From: a virus
Direction: 5' to 3' (one strand)
Length of the DNA: 23,848 bases
IMG/VR virus record: IMGVR_UViG_3300048625_000405
Span: 1 to 23,848 of that record
In this document: one piece after another, positions 1-6,369 of the stretch
How positions within the stretch are numbered: position 1 is the first letter of the stretch
How the letters are laid out: every line of letters starts with the position of its first letter
Notes under the pieces: generated by a model
Seen by the model: the letters and a program-made list of their open reading frames with translations, nothing else
The model's database searches: none
Told to the model about the DNA's origin: nothing
Program-made: the position numbers and the translations under genes

Positions 1-450
1 GATGGTGCGAATAGCCTTAGTGTTGGAATACAGGAAATGTCGCTAGTGATCCAGTCAGTGGATGCTGTAGTCAAAATTGAGCCGATCGAAGGTGATTTTC
101 CGGATTACACAATGTTAATTCCGTCCAACTACCACGGTAGTATCCTTTTTGATAACAAAACACTCGCAGCGGATGTCAGTAAATTCAAAGACAGTCATAT
201 CTTGGTTTCAGTTGCCGACGGGAAAGTGGTTTTACGAAATTCAGATGATTCAGTAGTTCTCGTATCGTCTAGCGTGAGAGAATCAAGTAATAACGCTTCG
301 TTATCCTTTTACGTAGATCCCAAGTTGTTCGAGATGGCATTACTGTCGGTTGACGCTCCAATGCTTTACCAAGAAAATAAATTACGGCCACTGGTCTTCA
401 AGAACGATCTCGACTTGTTTCTACTGATGCCGATGAGGAACTTTTATTAA
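1..450 (+). CDS. dnaN: DNA polymerase III beta sliding clamp, C-terminal part (partial at window start)
   Basis: The frame is open from base 1, so the gene begins upstream and about 149 C-terminal residues are visible. The stretch I-E-G-D-F-P-D-Y-x-x-x-I-P matches the clamp signature IEGxFPDYxxxIP at the start of domain III. The protein ends in LLMPMRNFY, close to the usual VMPMR(L) clamp end. In the family the clamp forms a ring on DNA that tethers replicative polymerase and repair partners through a pocket partly made by this domain. An internal ATG at 37 could be mistaken for a start, but the clamp similarity continues across it. It lies convergent to the resolvase gene, with a shared terminator between them. 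A clamp next to phage genes suggests a phage-encoded processivity factor; a host gene at a prophage border cannot be excluded because the left side is missing. Confidence 0.75.
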   Translation, partial: DGANSLSVGIQEMSLVIQSVDAVVKIEPIEGDFPDYTMLIPSNYHGSILFDNKTLAADVSKFKDSHILVSVADGKVVLRNSDDSVVLVSSSVRESSNNASLSFYVDPKLFEMALLSVDAPMLYQENKLRPLVFKNDLDLFLLMPMRNFY

Positions 451-481
451 AAGTCTGCATTAAAAACTCTACCCATCGAAT

Positions 482-519
482 AAAAGGAAGTACTTGAGCA
501 GTGCTTCCTTTTGTTTTGT
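482..519. terminator. Bidirectional intrinsic terminator
   Basis: Inverted repeat AAAAGGAAG (482-490) and CTTCCTTTT (504-512), followed on the + strand by TGTTTTG and with A-rich DNA on the other side. It sits between the convergent clamp and resolvase genes and can serve both. Confidence 0.75.
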
Positions 520-522
520 CGG

Positions 523-861
523 TCAATCAATTCTGATCACAGTGACAAGTTCTCTTTCTGGGAAGTACTCAATTGTTAATTTATTCACTACGGTTAGCCT
601 GTCATCTACCAGGACGCCTGCTTGCACCAAAGCATCCATTACGCTTCCCAGGATGTTATCGGCATCCCCACGGTGCTTCCCCCCTATCTCAACAGAGACT
701 ATGGCTTTGTCGATCGGAGGCAACCCCGCGTATTGCAAAGTAAGTTGACCGATCGCATTTGTTTTCCAGTCCTTGTAGTTTTTGGGCGTATATGCGTGCC
801 CATAAGAAAGTCTTGGGCGTGCTTTTGGAACAATTCGTCCAGTCAGAGTAAATAAAATCAA
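523..861 (-). CDS. rusA: RusA-family Holliday junction resolvase
   Basis: 112 residues, within the usual 110-140 of RusA nucleases, which cut four-way junctions symmetrically as dimers using Mg2+. Visible hallmarks are P-K-A-R-P-R near the N-terminus (residues 12-17), the acidic motif G-D-A-D-N (65-69; D66 and D68 as metal ligands), then MDALVQAGVLVDD with D86/D87 as the third acidic position. The lysine usually found three or four residues after the DN pair is a glycine here (G72). The start is TTG at 861; the frame upstream has no ATG before a stop at 892-894. Phages use RusA to resolve replicating or recombining DNA before packaging. It is a lone gene with a terminator downstream and the 750-base repeat-rich region upstream. 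Confidence 0.8.
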   Translation of the reverse strand: MILFTLTGRIVPKARPRLSYGHAYTPKNYKDWKTNAIGQLTLQYAGLPPIDKAIVSVEIGGKHRGDADNILGSVMDALVQAGVLVDDRLTVVNKLTIEYFPERELVTVIRID

Positions 862-963
862 AACATTTTTCTTATTGGTACTCCCTAGATCTTAACCCGA
901 CAGATCCGTTCTCACCGCAGAAACGTACTTCACTGTGTTGTTAAACGTACACAGAGACGGCGT

Positions 964-1058
964 GTAAGACATCACGTAATCTCATTGGAAGTATCATGGA
1001 TTTACTCAAGCAACTCTGTAGTAGCTTCGTCAGACATCACATAAGACATCATAAGATC
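964..1058. repeat. TAAGACATCA direct repeats, left cluster
   Basis: GTAAGACATCACGT at 964-977, CAGACATCAC at 1031-1040 and TAAGACATCA at 1043-1052. The same motif is in inverse orientation at 14070-14094, including an exact 14-base match to the first copy. I saw it only in non-coding DNA. Function unknown; a protein-binding site is plausible. Confidence 0.6.
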
Positions 1059-1149
1059 TGTGCCTGCCATTACTATACTTTTGCTATTCTATTGCTATAC
1101 TAGAGTCCGTAAAATATCCCCATGGCTGTTAGTGCCATTTTAGGCAGAT

Positions 1150-1171
1150 TGTATCAGATATTGATACAAAA
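1150..1171. promoter_or_regulatory. Operator-like palindrome, left copy
   Basis: Arms TTGTATCA and TGATACAA around a 5-base centre. It aligns without gaps to the 22-base palindrome at 14717-14738, differing in about four central positions. It sits 69 bases beyond the 19-base repeat at 1241-1259, on the resolvase side. The symmetry and the second copy suggest a dimeric repressor or activator site. Confidence 0.55.
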
Positions 1172-1232
1172 GCAATTTTTACCCTTTAGCCGACACTTTT
1201 CCGCTGCATCTGTTGCCAGGCATTGCTTCCAG

Positions 1233-1345
1233 AACTTGCGAAAAACTTGCGAAATCCTACATATATATTCTTTAATTCTGTTTTCGCAACTTTTCACAAC
1301 TCGGATCGTACCAATAGAAATCCTCGTGAGCGCGATCTGATCAGT
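1233..1345 (-). repeat. Four-copy intergenic element, copy A (promoter-like)
   Basis: Contains the perfect 19-mer AAAAACTTGCGAAATCCTA at 1241-1259, then an AT-rich stretch ending TATTCTTTAA, then an opposed TTTTCGCAAC arm, so two TTGCGAAA boxes face each other around an AT-rich core. An extra ACTTGCGAAA box lies at 1234-1243. Further along it shares GATCGTACCAATAG and GAGCGCGATCTG with copies B and C. Read on the minus strand toward rusA it offers a possible -35 TTGCGA with TATAT-type -10 at 17-18 bases. That promoter reading is inference. Confidence 0.6.
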
Positions 1346-1535
1346 TTGTGAACAAATACTCTTATTGGTACGATTAAAGCCATTGCACACACACCCAATA
1401 ATAAGCACCCTTGAAGGCGACTCCGGAACGCTAAACGATGAATCCCACAGCCCCATAGGTTAAGGCAGCTTGCTGGGTCTGTTAGATGCCTCACAGGACA
1501 TCCTAGTATTTTAATTCAGTATGCGTTTAACAGAC

Positions 1536-1576
1536 AAAAGAAAACCCCCACCAAGAATTGCTTTAGTGGGGTTGCT
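1536..1576 (-). terminator. Intrinsic terminator after the methyltransferase operon
   Basis: Stem AACCCC(C)AC (1543-1551) with GTGGGGTT (1566-1573), one bulged C. On the minus strand the stem is followed by TTTTCTTTTG, a good U-tract. It lies 40 bases past the methyltransferase stop. Confidence 0.75.
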
Positions 1577-1593
1577 TTTCGGCAATCAGGTGT

Positions 1594-1646
1594 TAACGGG
1601 GTGACATACATGTCCCTAACGGGGTGACATACATGTCCCTAACGGG
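1594..1646. repeat. 23-base tandem repeat across the methyltransferase stop
   Basis: Two full copies of a 23-base unit starting TAACGGGGTGACATAC (1594 and 1617) plus a 7-base partial third at 1640. The unit is not a multiple of three, so the copy boundary sets the reading frame of the last residues and supplies the stop at 1616-1618. The unit is itself nearly palindromic around GACATACATGTC. Confidence 0.85.
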
Positions 1647-2155
1647 CTAAATACTTCATAGAATTTTGATGTATTGTTTGTGATGCCAGGTAAATATGTA
1701 ATTACTTGACCGTGAGTTGGACTGTTAAAAGTACCTTCTTTTGATAAAAACTTTACCCTTTTAGAGGGGATACAGAGTGGAAAGTCTCCGATCGCTTGGC
1801 TACAGTTTTGAGTCACTTGCAATTGCTCCAGGGAAAATCCAATAAAAATAGCATGTTGTAGCATTCCTGATTCTCTGAACTTCAACAGCTTTTCCCAGAA
1901 CTGCTTCATTAAACTCTTTCCTTGACTCTTTCCACTGGGAGGGTTCAGGAATACGCTAACAGGAAAACCTGACCAGTCAGCCGCTAGCCCGTCTTCCAGT
2001 GAGTCTATGAATCGCTTCGCCTTCACCGTCTGGTTTGCGTACTCACAAGAAGCTGGATCCAGATCAATAGATCCCAGTACTTCTCGGCTTAGTTCGATCA
2101 AGTAGGAAGGGGTGTACCATTCATCTGTTTTGGAGCTTAACAATGCTTGTGTCAT
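1616..2155 (-). CDS. Phage Dam-like DNA N6-adenine methyltransferase
   Basis: 179 residues, the usual size of the phage DNA N-6-adenine-methyltransferase family (PF05869 type). It opens with D-E-W-Y-T-P (11-16), continues to I-D-L-D-P-A-S (30-36) and carries F-L-N-P-P-S-G-K (69-76) as the catalytic motif IV region, followed by an FWEKLLKFRESG helix and a late P-S-K-R-V-K-F motif. Family members move a methyl group from S-adenosylmethionine to adenine N6, often protecting phage DNA from restriction. The motif is NPPS rather than the classic NPPY/F/W; I recall glycine or serine there in cyanobacterial relatives, so activity is likely but unproven. The last residues come from the 23-base tandem repeat. 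It is the last gene of a minus-strand run, with a terminator downstream. Confidence 0.8.
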   Translation of the reverse strand: MTQALLSSKTDEWYTPSYLIELSREVLGSIDLDPASCEYANQTVKAKRFIDSLEDGLAADWSGFPVSVFLNPPSGKSQGKSLMKQFWEKLLKFRESGMLQHAIFIGFSLEQLQVTQNCSQAIGDFPLCIPSKRVKFLSKEGTFNSPTHGQVITYLPGITNNTSKFYEVFSPLGTCMSPR

Positions 2156-2184
2156 TTTTTGTGTTTTAGTTGTGTGTATTCAAT

Positions 2185-2550
2185 TTATTTGTCGTTGCGG
2201 AACTCGCATTCCTTAGACAGATCTTTTATGAACCATCCTAAGTTCTTGACCTTATCTGAGGGTGTGCGACCTTCCACTTTGTACTGCTCAACGCGCTTCA
2301 TGTAGCGATCGTAAGGGAGATCCACCGTCGAGAATATTGCGATGTTCTGCAGGTTATAGATCTTGTCCCCGGCAAACATCTCGTCCAGTGTGAGAGATGG
2401 CGTGGAAAACTGAAGACGTTCCATTATGGCAGAAACAACTTGAAGGTCAGCACAGTGACCAGCCAAGGCTTTTTGAGGTGTTAACAGTGTTAGCAGTACC
2501 GAGGTTGTCAGCGACACTGAAACAGATAATCCAACGAGTATATTCTTCAT
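2185..2550 (-). CDS. Small exported protein of unknown function
   Basis: I choose the ATG at 2550 (121 residues) over the in-frame start at 2610, because AAGAAG lies just before it and the protein then begins with a classic signal peptide: MKN, a hydrophobic stretch rich in L, V, S and T, and A-L-A at about residue 30 as the signal peptidase I site. The mature part of about 91 residues begins GHC and has a second cysteine near the C-terminus (KECEF), so one disulfide is possible. I do not recognise the family. It lies 30 bases upstream of the methyltransferase in the same direction. Being exported, it could act on the host envelope, for example in exclusion or lysis, but nothing in the sequence decides this. 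A host-derived gene is also possible. Confidence 0.6.
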   Translation of the reverse strand: MKNILVGLSVSVSLTTSVLLTLLTPQKALAGHCADLQVVSAIMERLQFSTPSLTLDEMFAGDKIYNLQNIAIFSTVDLPYDRYMKRVEQYKVEGRTPSDKVKNLGWFIKDLSKECEFRNDK

Positions 2551-2584
2551 TTTCTTCTTGGTAACAAGGTAATTGATCAACTGA

Positions 2585-2917
2585 TTATTGTGCCTGAATA
2601 TTCCCACCAATTAAATCTCGTGCCATCTCTGGCGCACTAGAGTTACTGAAGTCGGCAGAGGCAGCGAGTTTCAGTACCAGGTAACCAAAGTCTTGTAATG
2701 TAATGCAGAGGACTTTGCGGCCACTAAGGCCAACTTCCAGTTCAATCGGAGAACAGTACTGGAGGTATCTTGACGCTGGATGACCAAAATCGTCAATGCA
2801 ATCAGCGAAACCAAAACTAACCAACTGCGGGACAGAAACCCACTGACTGTTATCCTCAGATTGGAGAACCTCGACTTGAATGCCGCCGACCAATATATTT
2901 CCTACGATTGCTTTCAT
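2585..2917 (-). CDS. Hypothetical protein, 110 residues
   Basis: Starts at ATG 2917 and ends 34 bases before the ATG chosen for the exported protein, in the same direction. The N-terminus (GGIQVEVLQSEDNSQWVSVPQLVSF) has the look of a small beta-rich domain with an I-x-V-E-V-L-Q strand and W-V-S-V-P. This faintly recalls cyanobacterial phage Bro/antirepressor-like N-termini, but the match is weak and from memory. There is no catalytic motif, membrane segment or signal peptide. Codon use and position fit a real gene. Its promoter should lie in 2918-2980, between this gene and the terminator of the scaffold operon. Confidence 0.55.
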   Translation of the reverse strand: MKAIVGNILVGGIQVEVLQSEDNSQWVSVPQLVSFGFADCIDDFGHPASRYLQYCSPIELEVGLSGRKVLCITLQDFGYLVLKLAASADFSNSSAPEMARDLIGGNIQAQ

Positions 2918-2983
2918 TTTTTTAAGAATAATTGTTTTGTTCCTTAGTTATAACTTAGTAATATTCGACTGTCAAGCACTTAA

Positions 2984-3026
2984 CTCAAAATCCCCGCTGG
3001 TTACAAAACTTGCGGGGATCTTGATT
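2984..3026 (-). terminator. Intrinsic terminator of the scaffold operon
   Basis: Perfect 8-base stem ATCCCCGC (2990-2997) and GCGGGGAT (3012-3019). On the minus strand it is followed by TTTTGAGTT. It lies about 30 bases past the scaffold stop codon. Confidence 0.8.
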
Positions 3027-3052
3027 TTGGTTCTTGTAGGCTCTCTGGGATC

Positions 3053-3805
3053 CTAAGTACTAGCTAATCGTTGCAGCTCAATTGCTCGCGCAGGATCTTG
3101 GCGATAGATATTGGACTGTTCTGTTAGGTTGAATGTGTCAGGATGAAATGGATTAGGAGTTCCTGTTCTGCCATTAGAGGGATTTAACCCACTTCCGCCA
3201 CCAAACTTTCCAGCAAAGTATCGTTGGTGAGTTGGATCTCCCTTGAAGTTGGTTATCAACGTCTCTAGCGTGTAGTCAACCACATCAGTTGGACGCTTAC
3301 CTCGAACTTCGCCAGTCTCTTGATCCACGTACATCTGAACACCACGAGCTTGTAAGATGGAGTAGTAGTCATCCGCAAAATCAGCGTCAACCCCAGCTAC
3401 TTTAGCTGCCTGCTGGTACTGACTCTTGATCTGAGACTGTTCAATTTTCTGTAGTAACTGCTCTCTCTCTTTATTAGCTAGTTCCAGTTTCGCAGACAAT
3501 TCTCCATTACTGGATTTGAACTGATTTCTCTCTGTCTCTAGTTGTGACTGGAACCTTTTGAGCTGCTCGTCATTACTGGCATTCATGTCGAGAGTGTCTA
3601 ACGCATCGATCGACAAGCCCTTTGAAATTAACTTTTCCTCAATTGCGCGGTATTTCTCCTGTATTGCCTTCTTCTCGCCCAACAACTCTGTATTCTTACC
3701 TCGCAGCTTAAACACCTCTGTAAAGGCAGTCTTACCCTCGTCCAATGCACTGAGAACGTCACTACTGAGTTCGTGTCCTGTAAAGTCTGAATCAATGAGT
3801 CCCAT
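3053..3805 (-). CDS. Phage capsid scaffolding protein (GP20-like)
   Basis: 250 residues. The middle (about 25-130) is a charged, heptad-like coiled coil rich in K, E, Q and L. The C-terminus carries N-P-F-H-P-D-T-F-N-L-T-E-Q followed by Y-R-Q-D-P-A-R-A, the pattern that ends GP20-type scaffold proteins (NPW..ETFNLTxQ...ENPELA). Scaffolds line the inside of the procapsid, guide shell assembly and then leave or are cleaved. The ATG at 3805 begins one base after the stop of the gene before it, so the two are probably translationally coupled, with AAAGGA upstream. Scaffold genes usually lie directly before the capsid gene on the same strand; here it is in the opposing operon across a divergent promoter region. 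Confidence 0.75.
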   Translation of the reverse strand: MGLIDSDFTGHELSSDVLSALDEGKTAFTEVFKLRGKNTELLGEKKAIQEKYRAIEEKLISKGLSIDALDTLDMNASNDEQLKRFQSQLETERNQFKSSNGELSAKLELANKEREQLLQKIEQSQIKSQYQQAAKVAGVDADFADDYYSILQARGVQMYVDQETGEVRGKRPTDVVDYTLETLITNFKGDPTHQRYFAGKFGGGSGLNPSNGRTGTPNPFHPDTFNLTEQSNIYRQDPARAIELQRLAST

Positions 3806-3806
3806 T

Positions 3807-4421
3807 TTAGTTTAATCCTTTGAATTCGTTAAATTTTGTACCGTCAACAAGCGTTGTGTCAAATCGCCTTAATCCCATACTACGACAAATTCCCATAAAT
3901 TTGGCGTGTGTTGCGGGGTATTTCCCGACTAAACAGCCTGCACTCCATCGACCTACTAGAGCAGTTGGAGTATTAGTCGTGTGCTGGTTTAGGCCATAGT
4001 CAGAGCCAACAAACACCTTATCACCAGTCCTGGTACCGTCCTGATTCGCATCTCTGCAGACCTCTAGGTTTCCACATTGAACCAATGCGTCTTGTCCTCT
4101 GTGATCACCAATCTGCCAGCAATCCAAGTACTGCCCAAATTGCAATTGAGCCGCCCCATTTGTATTCATCCGATTAAGACGATAGTACCAGCCTGGCTCG
4201 GTAGTAGCTGTTGCAGCCATCAGGACATCACCTTCGTCGGTAATGACAGATCGGACGTCATTCCAATAGTCAATGCGATCGTTATTGACTGTTTTTAGAT
4301 CGGTGTCAAGACCTTCAAAATAGACGATATTCAGTGCGCGAATCTTGTAATTCTTGAACTGCATATACTGTAAGGTCTTGATTCCTTGCGCCTTTAGTTC
4401 TCTAATTGGTTCGTATGCCAC
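3807..4421 (-). CDS. Putative phage cell-wall-active protein with H...SAGC motif
   Basis: 204 residues, GTG start preceded by GTGGAG; it lies 4 bases after the small-terminase stop. The central part has W-Y-Y, an L-Q-F-G-Q-Y run, G-D-H-R-G at 105-109, then Y-G-L-N-Q-H (142-147) and W-S-A-G-C-L-V (159-165). The pairing of a conserved histidine with S-x-G-C recalls the active site of YkuD-type L,D-transpeptidases (HG...SHGC), and similar INxH...WSxGC proteins occur in other phages. I therefore infer a peptidoglycan-active enzyme, such as an endolysin or virion-associated lysin, with H147 and C163 as candidate catalytic residues. There is no signal peptide or membrane segment. No holin was recognised beside it. 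The family is not certain; it might instead be structural. Confidence 0.45.
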   Translation of the reverse strand: MAYEPIRELKAQGIKTLQYMQFKNYKIRALNIVYFEGLDTDLKTVNNDRIDYWNDVRSVITDEGDVLMAATATTEPGWYYRLNRMNTNGAAQLQFGQYLDCWQIGDHRGQDALVQCGNLEVCRDANQDGTRTGDKVFVGSDYGLNQHTTNTPTALVGRWSAGCLVGKYPATHAKFMGICRSMGLRRFDTTLVDGTKFNEFKGLN

Positions 4422-4425
4422 ACAT

Positions 4426-4989
4426 TTACTCCACGCTAATTAGTTCTTCTTTAATGCCGGATGTCACCTGAATGGGAACATCGATCGTTCCTAGACTACC
4501 CGGTAATTGGATTGGTACCTGAACAACCTCTACCCTTAATAATGATGCCACAGGAGAAGGGTCTACTTTTTCTGCATAAGCTTCTAACCCATTCCATCTG
4601 TTGGCCATCTTAGCCGCAGCAGCAACATCAGTTGGAGTATATTTGCCTTCGTAGTATCTTTGTACTGCTTTGTCATATATTCTTTCAGTTCTGGCACGCT
4701 CCTTACTCAGTAGGAACTCCAAATCTAGATCCTCATACATCGTGACAATCTTTTCTTCAAAGTACTTCTTGGCAGTTACGTGATTGATTCTTAACTTCCT
4801 TGCAATTTCGGAAAAGCTACACCCTTCCAACCCTAGTTCTAAAGCTCTAATTCTAATTTCCTCCATCTCTTCAGGAGGAATATGAGTGCGGTGTGGATCG
4901 GAACTAACCGCGTGTTTTTTTATAACCTTGGTCGTAGAACCCTTAGGGGTGTATGTTTTCGGCTTTGCCTTCTTTACTTTGTCGGCCAT
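4426..4989 (-). CDS. Probable terminase small subunit (helix-turn-helix)
   Basis: 187 residues. A basic N-terminus (KVKKAKPKTYTPKG) is followed at about 45-80 by a helix-turn-helix, with E-G-C-S-F-S-E-I-A-R-K-L-R-I-N-H-V-T-A as turn and recognition helix. A helical part follows (about 85-140) ending A-A-A-A-K-M-A-N-R-W-N-G-L-E-A, a pattern seen in phage small terminases, and then a hydrophobic valine/proline-rich tail. Small terminases bind the packaging site and load the large subunit. It is the first gene of a minus-strand operon with the wall enzyme and scaffold, divergent from the capsid gene, which fits a packaging and head role. A transcription regulator is the alternative. The large subunit is not in the window. 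Confidence 0.5.
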   Translation of the reverse strand: MADKVKKAKPKTYTPKGSTTKVIKKHAVSSDPHRTHIPPEEMEEIRIRALELGLEGCSFSEIARKLRINHVTAKKYFEEKIVTMYEDLDLEFLLSKERARTERIYDKAVQRYYEGKYTPTDVAAAAKMANRWNGLEAYAEKVDPSPVASLLRVEVVQVPIQLPGSLGTIDVPIQVTSGIKEELISVE

Positions 4990-5008
4990 TTCACTAGATT
5001 TATTTTAA

Positions 5009-5037
5009 TTTACTTGTTCTCGTGATTGTATTATAAT
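5009..5037 (+). promoter_or_regulatory. Candidate sigma-70-type promoter for the head-tail operon
   Basis: TTTACT at 5009-5014 (4 of 6 to TTGACA), a 17-base spacer and a perfect TATAAT at 5032-5037, in the 140-base divergent gap before the capsid gene. Transcription from here would give a leader of about 85 bases holding the two hairpins that follow. Confidence 0.5.
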
Positions 5038-5075
5038 CCCATATAGGAACACGGATAGAAAGTTCTCAAGTATTC

Positions 5076-5106
5076 TTGGGCTGTGCCCAAAGTTATCAGT
5101 GATAAC
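5076..5106 (+). promoter_or_regulatory. Two adjacent inverted repeats in the capsid leader
   Basis: TTGGGC-TGT-GCCCAA at 5076-5090 is immediately followed by the 15-base perfect palindrome GTTATCAGTGATAAC at 5092-5106, ending 23 bases before the capsid ATG. The second resembles TetR-type operators (TATCAGTGATA) and could bind a repressor. Alternatively both form RNA hairpins that stabilise the mRNA. No clear Shine-Dalgarno sequence lies between it and the start codon. Confidence 0.5.
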
Positions 5107-5129
5107 AAAAACAACCCTTATTAAATTCA

Positions 5130-6224
5130 ATGGCTGTCGGCATTACTCGTTTACCAGATTTAGTTGTACCAGCAATATGGTATCCCTATTTCTCTCAACT
5201 GTCTCCTAAAACCAGTGCATTCCTAATGTCTGGTGTTATGGATCGCAACCCTTCATACGATGACATGGCACTCGGTAAGGGTCTAACTGCAAACGTCCCC
5301 TTTACACGCCCACTCGTTGAGCGCGCACAAGCATGGAAAGCTGATGGTACCAATACCACAACAGCAGAGAAGCTGGTTACTTCTCAAATGACTGTACCGC
5401 TCTTGAAGCGTCGTCACAAGCTCGGCTGGAACCAGTTGGCTAACCACATTGCAGGTACCACTGGTATTCTGACTATGGGTAAAGCTAGTTGGGGTCAAGA
5501 GGTTAAAATCAACCCCGGTGACACATCAAGCCTGTTGGCTAATTTGATGATCGATTTGTGGAATGAAGATCTCCAACAGACTGTTTTCCAGGTTCTTACT
5601 GGTTGCTTTGCTAGTACCACCAATGCTAGTAGCTTTGTTGATGGTACTGCTGGACTGGCTTCCCAGTCTGTTGACGCAACTATCACTACTGGAGTTATCA
5701 GTGTCAGCAATCGTGTTAGCCCAGCAACGTTAGGTCGTGCAGCAGGTGTCTTAAGCGATCGAGGTTCTACCTTGACAACTCTAGCTATTCACCCTGAAGT
5801 CTATTACGGCAACTTGTTACCCAACAACGTTACCCCTAACTTCCAGACCTCTGATCAGCAGTGGCAGATTCCCCGGTACTTACAGTATCAATTGATCCTT
5901 GATGATACTCTACCAGTCGATCGTACTTTACCTGCTTACCCTAAATACACTAGTTACTTGTTTGCTCCTGGCTCTATTTGCTTCGGCGATGGTAAGTTAG
6001 ATGCACTAACTGGTGCTGAGGTACAGCGTGACGTAGATCAAGCTGAAGACTTCTTACACACTCGCCGTGCTTACTTGGTTCAACCCAAGGGCATGAGTTA
6101 TGTAGGCGCGGCTCCATCTACTGGAGAGGGACCATCTGATGCTGCATTTGCAACAGGGGGCTCATGGAGTCGCTGTGATTACAGTAAAAATATTGGAATC
6201 GTGAGACTTATCACCAATGGCTAA
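5130..6224 (+). CDS. Phage major capsid protein
   Basis: 364 residues, ATG start. The N-terminus (I-T-R-L-P-D-L-V-V-P-A-I-W-Y-P-Y-F) and the pattern of hydrophobic strands, L-L-K-R-R-H-K-L-G-W near 93, and a C-terminal half with I-H-P-E-V-Y-Y, Y-L-F-A-P-G-S-I-C-F-G and H-T-R-R-A-Y-L-V-Q-P-K-G fit capsid proteins of the HK97-fold gp13-like group, which assemble the icosahedral shell. Position supports this: it heads the operon whose following genes have connector, terminator and tube character, and a scaffold lies just across the divergent gap. There is no N-terminal maturation-protease cleavage region and no protease gene nearby. Codon use looks smooth and strong, as expected of a highly expressed gene. 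Its stop overlaps the next ATG by 8 bases. Confidence 0.75.
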   Translation: MAVGITRLPDLVVPAIWYPYFSQLSPKTSAFLMSGVMDRNPSYDDMALGKGLTANVPFTRPLVERAQAWKADGTNTTTAEKLVTSQMTVPLLKRRHKLGWNQLANHIAGTTGILTMGKASWGQEVKINPGDTSSLLANLMIDLWNEDLQQTVFQVLTGCFASTTNASSFVDGTAGLASQSVDATITTGVISVSNRVSPATLGRAAGVLSDRGSTLTTLAIHPEVYYGNLLPNNVTPNFQTSDQQWQIPRYLQYQLILDDTLPVDRTLPAYPKYTSYLFAPGSICFGDGKLDALTGAEVQRDVDQAEDFLHTRRAYLVQPKGMSYVGAAPSTGEGPSDAAFATGGSWSRCDYSKNIGIVRLITNG

Positions 6225-6369
6225 ATCTAAAGAGTCCGAAGAGACTACAAATGAAGACACTCCTGTTATTACTCCTGTTCCTAGCAGTACTGATAGCAAT
6301 AGTCCTACTGAGTGGAGCTACGCCGAGTTAGCGAGATTTCAACTTACAGGCGAGAAGCCAGTTCGATAG
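6217..6369 (+). CDS. Small head-region protein, 50 residues
   Basis: An ATG at 6217 lies inside the end of the capsid gene, and the frame ends TAG at 6367-6369, directly against the ATG of the next gene (TAGATG). The product begins MAKSKESEETTNEDTPVITP, is acidic and rich in S, T and P, and ends in an ordered segment WSYAELARFQLTGEKPVR. It is too short for many gene callers, but the tight overlaps on both sides argue for a coupled gene. Small proteins at this place can be head fibres, decoration or connector accessories. I do not recognise a family. Confidence 0.6.
   Translation: MAKSKESEETTNEDTPVITPVPSSTDSNSPTEWSYAELARFQLTGEKPVR

Larger units (their letters stand above)
862..1615. other. 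Non-coding region rich in repeated motifs
   Basis: About 750 bases with no convincing gene; short frames here show no family features. In order it holds a TATTGGTAC motif (873-881), three variants of TAAGACATCA (964-1058), a 22-base palindrome (1150-1171), one copy of the four-copy element (1233-1345), a second TATTGGTAC (1364-1372) and the methyltransferase terminator (1536-1576). The same motif set recurs in 13746-14737, so the two regions look like paralogous control regions. Confidence 0.7.

Noticed and set aside
1074-1101. Two TATACT boxes as a rightward promoter
   Set aside because: No acceptable -35 at 16-18 bases for either, and no gene follows on that strand.
1122-1340. A 72-codon open frame (+) over the left control region
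   Set aside because: It runs through the palindrome and copy A of the intergenic repeat, its protein has no family features, and the equivalent frame is not kept at the other repeat copies.
862-1430. CRISPR array or tRNA cluster in the repeat-rich region
   Set aside because: The repeats are irregular in spacing and orientation with no unique spacers of constant length, and no cloverleaf or CCA-type ends were found.
1154-1494. Overlapping minus-strand frames in the left control region
   Set aside because: They cover the same repeats with no plausible protein features; chance frames in repeat DNA.
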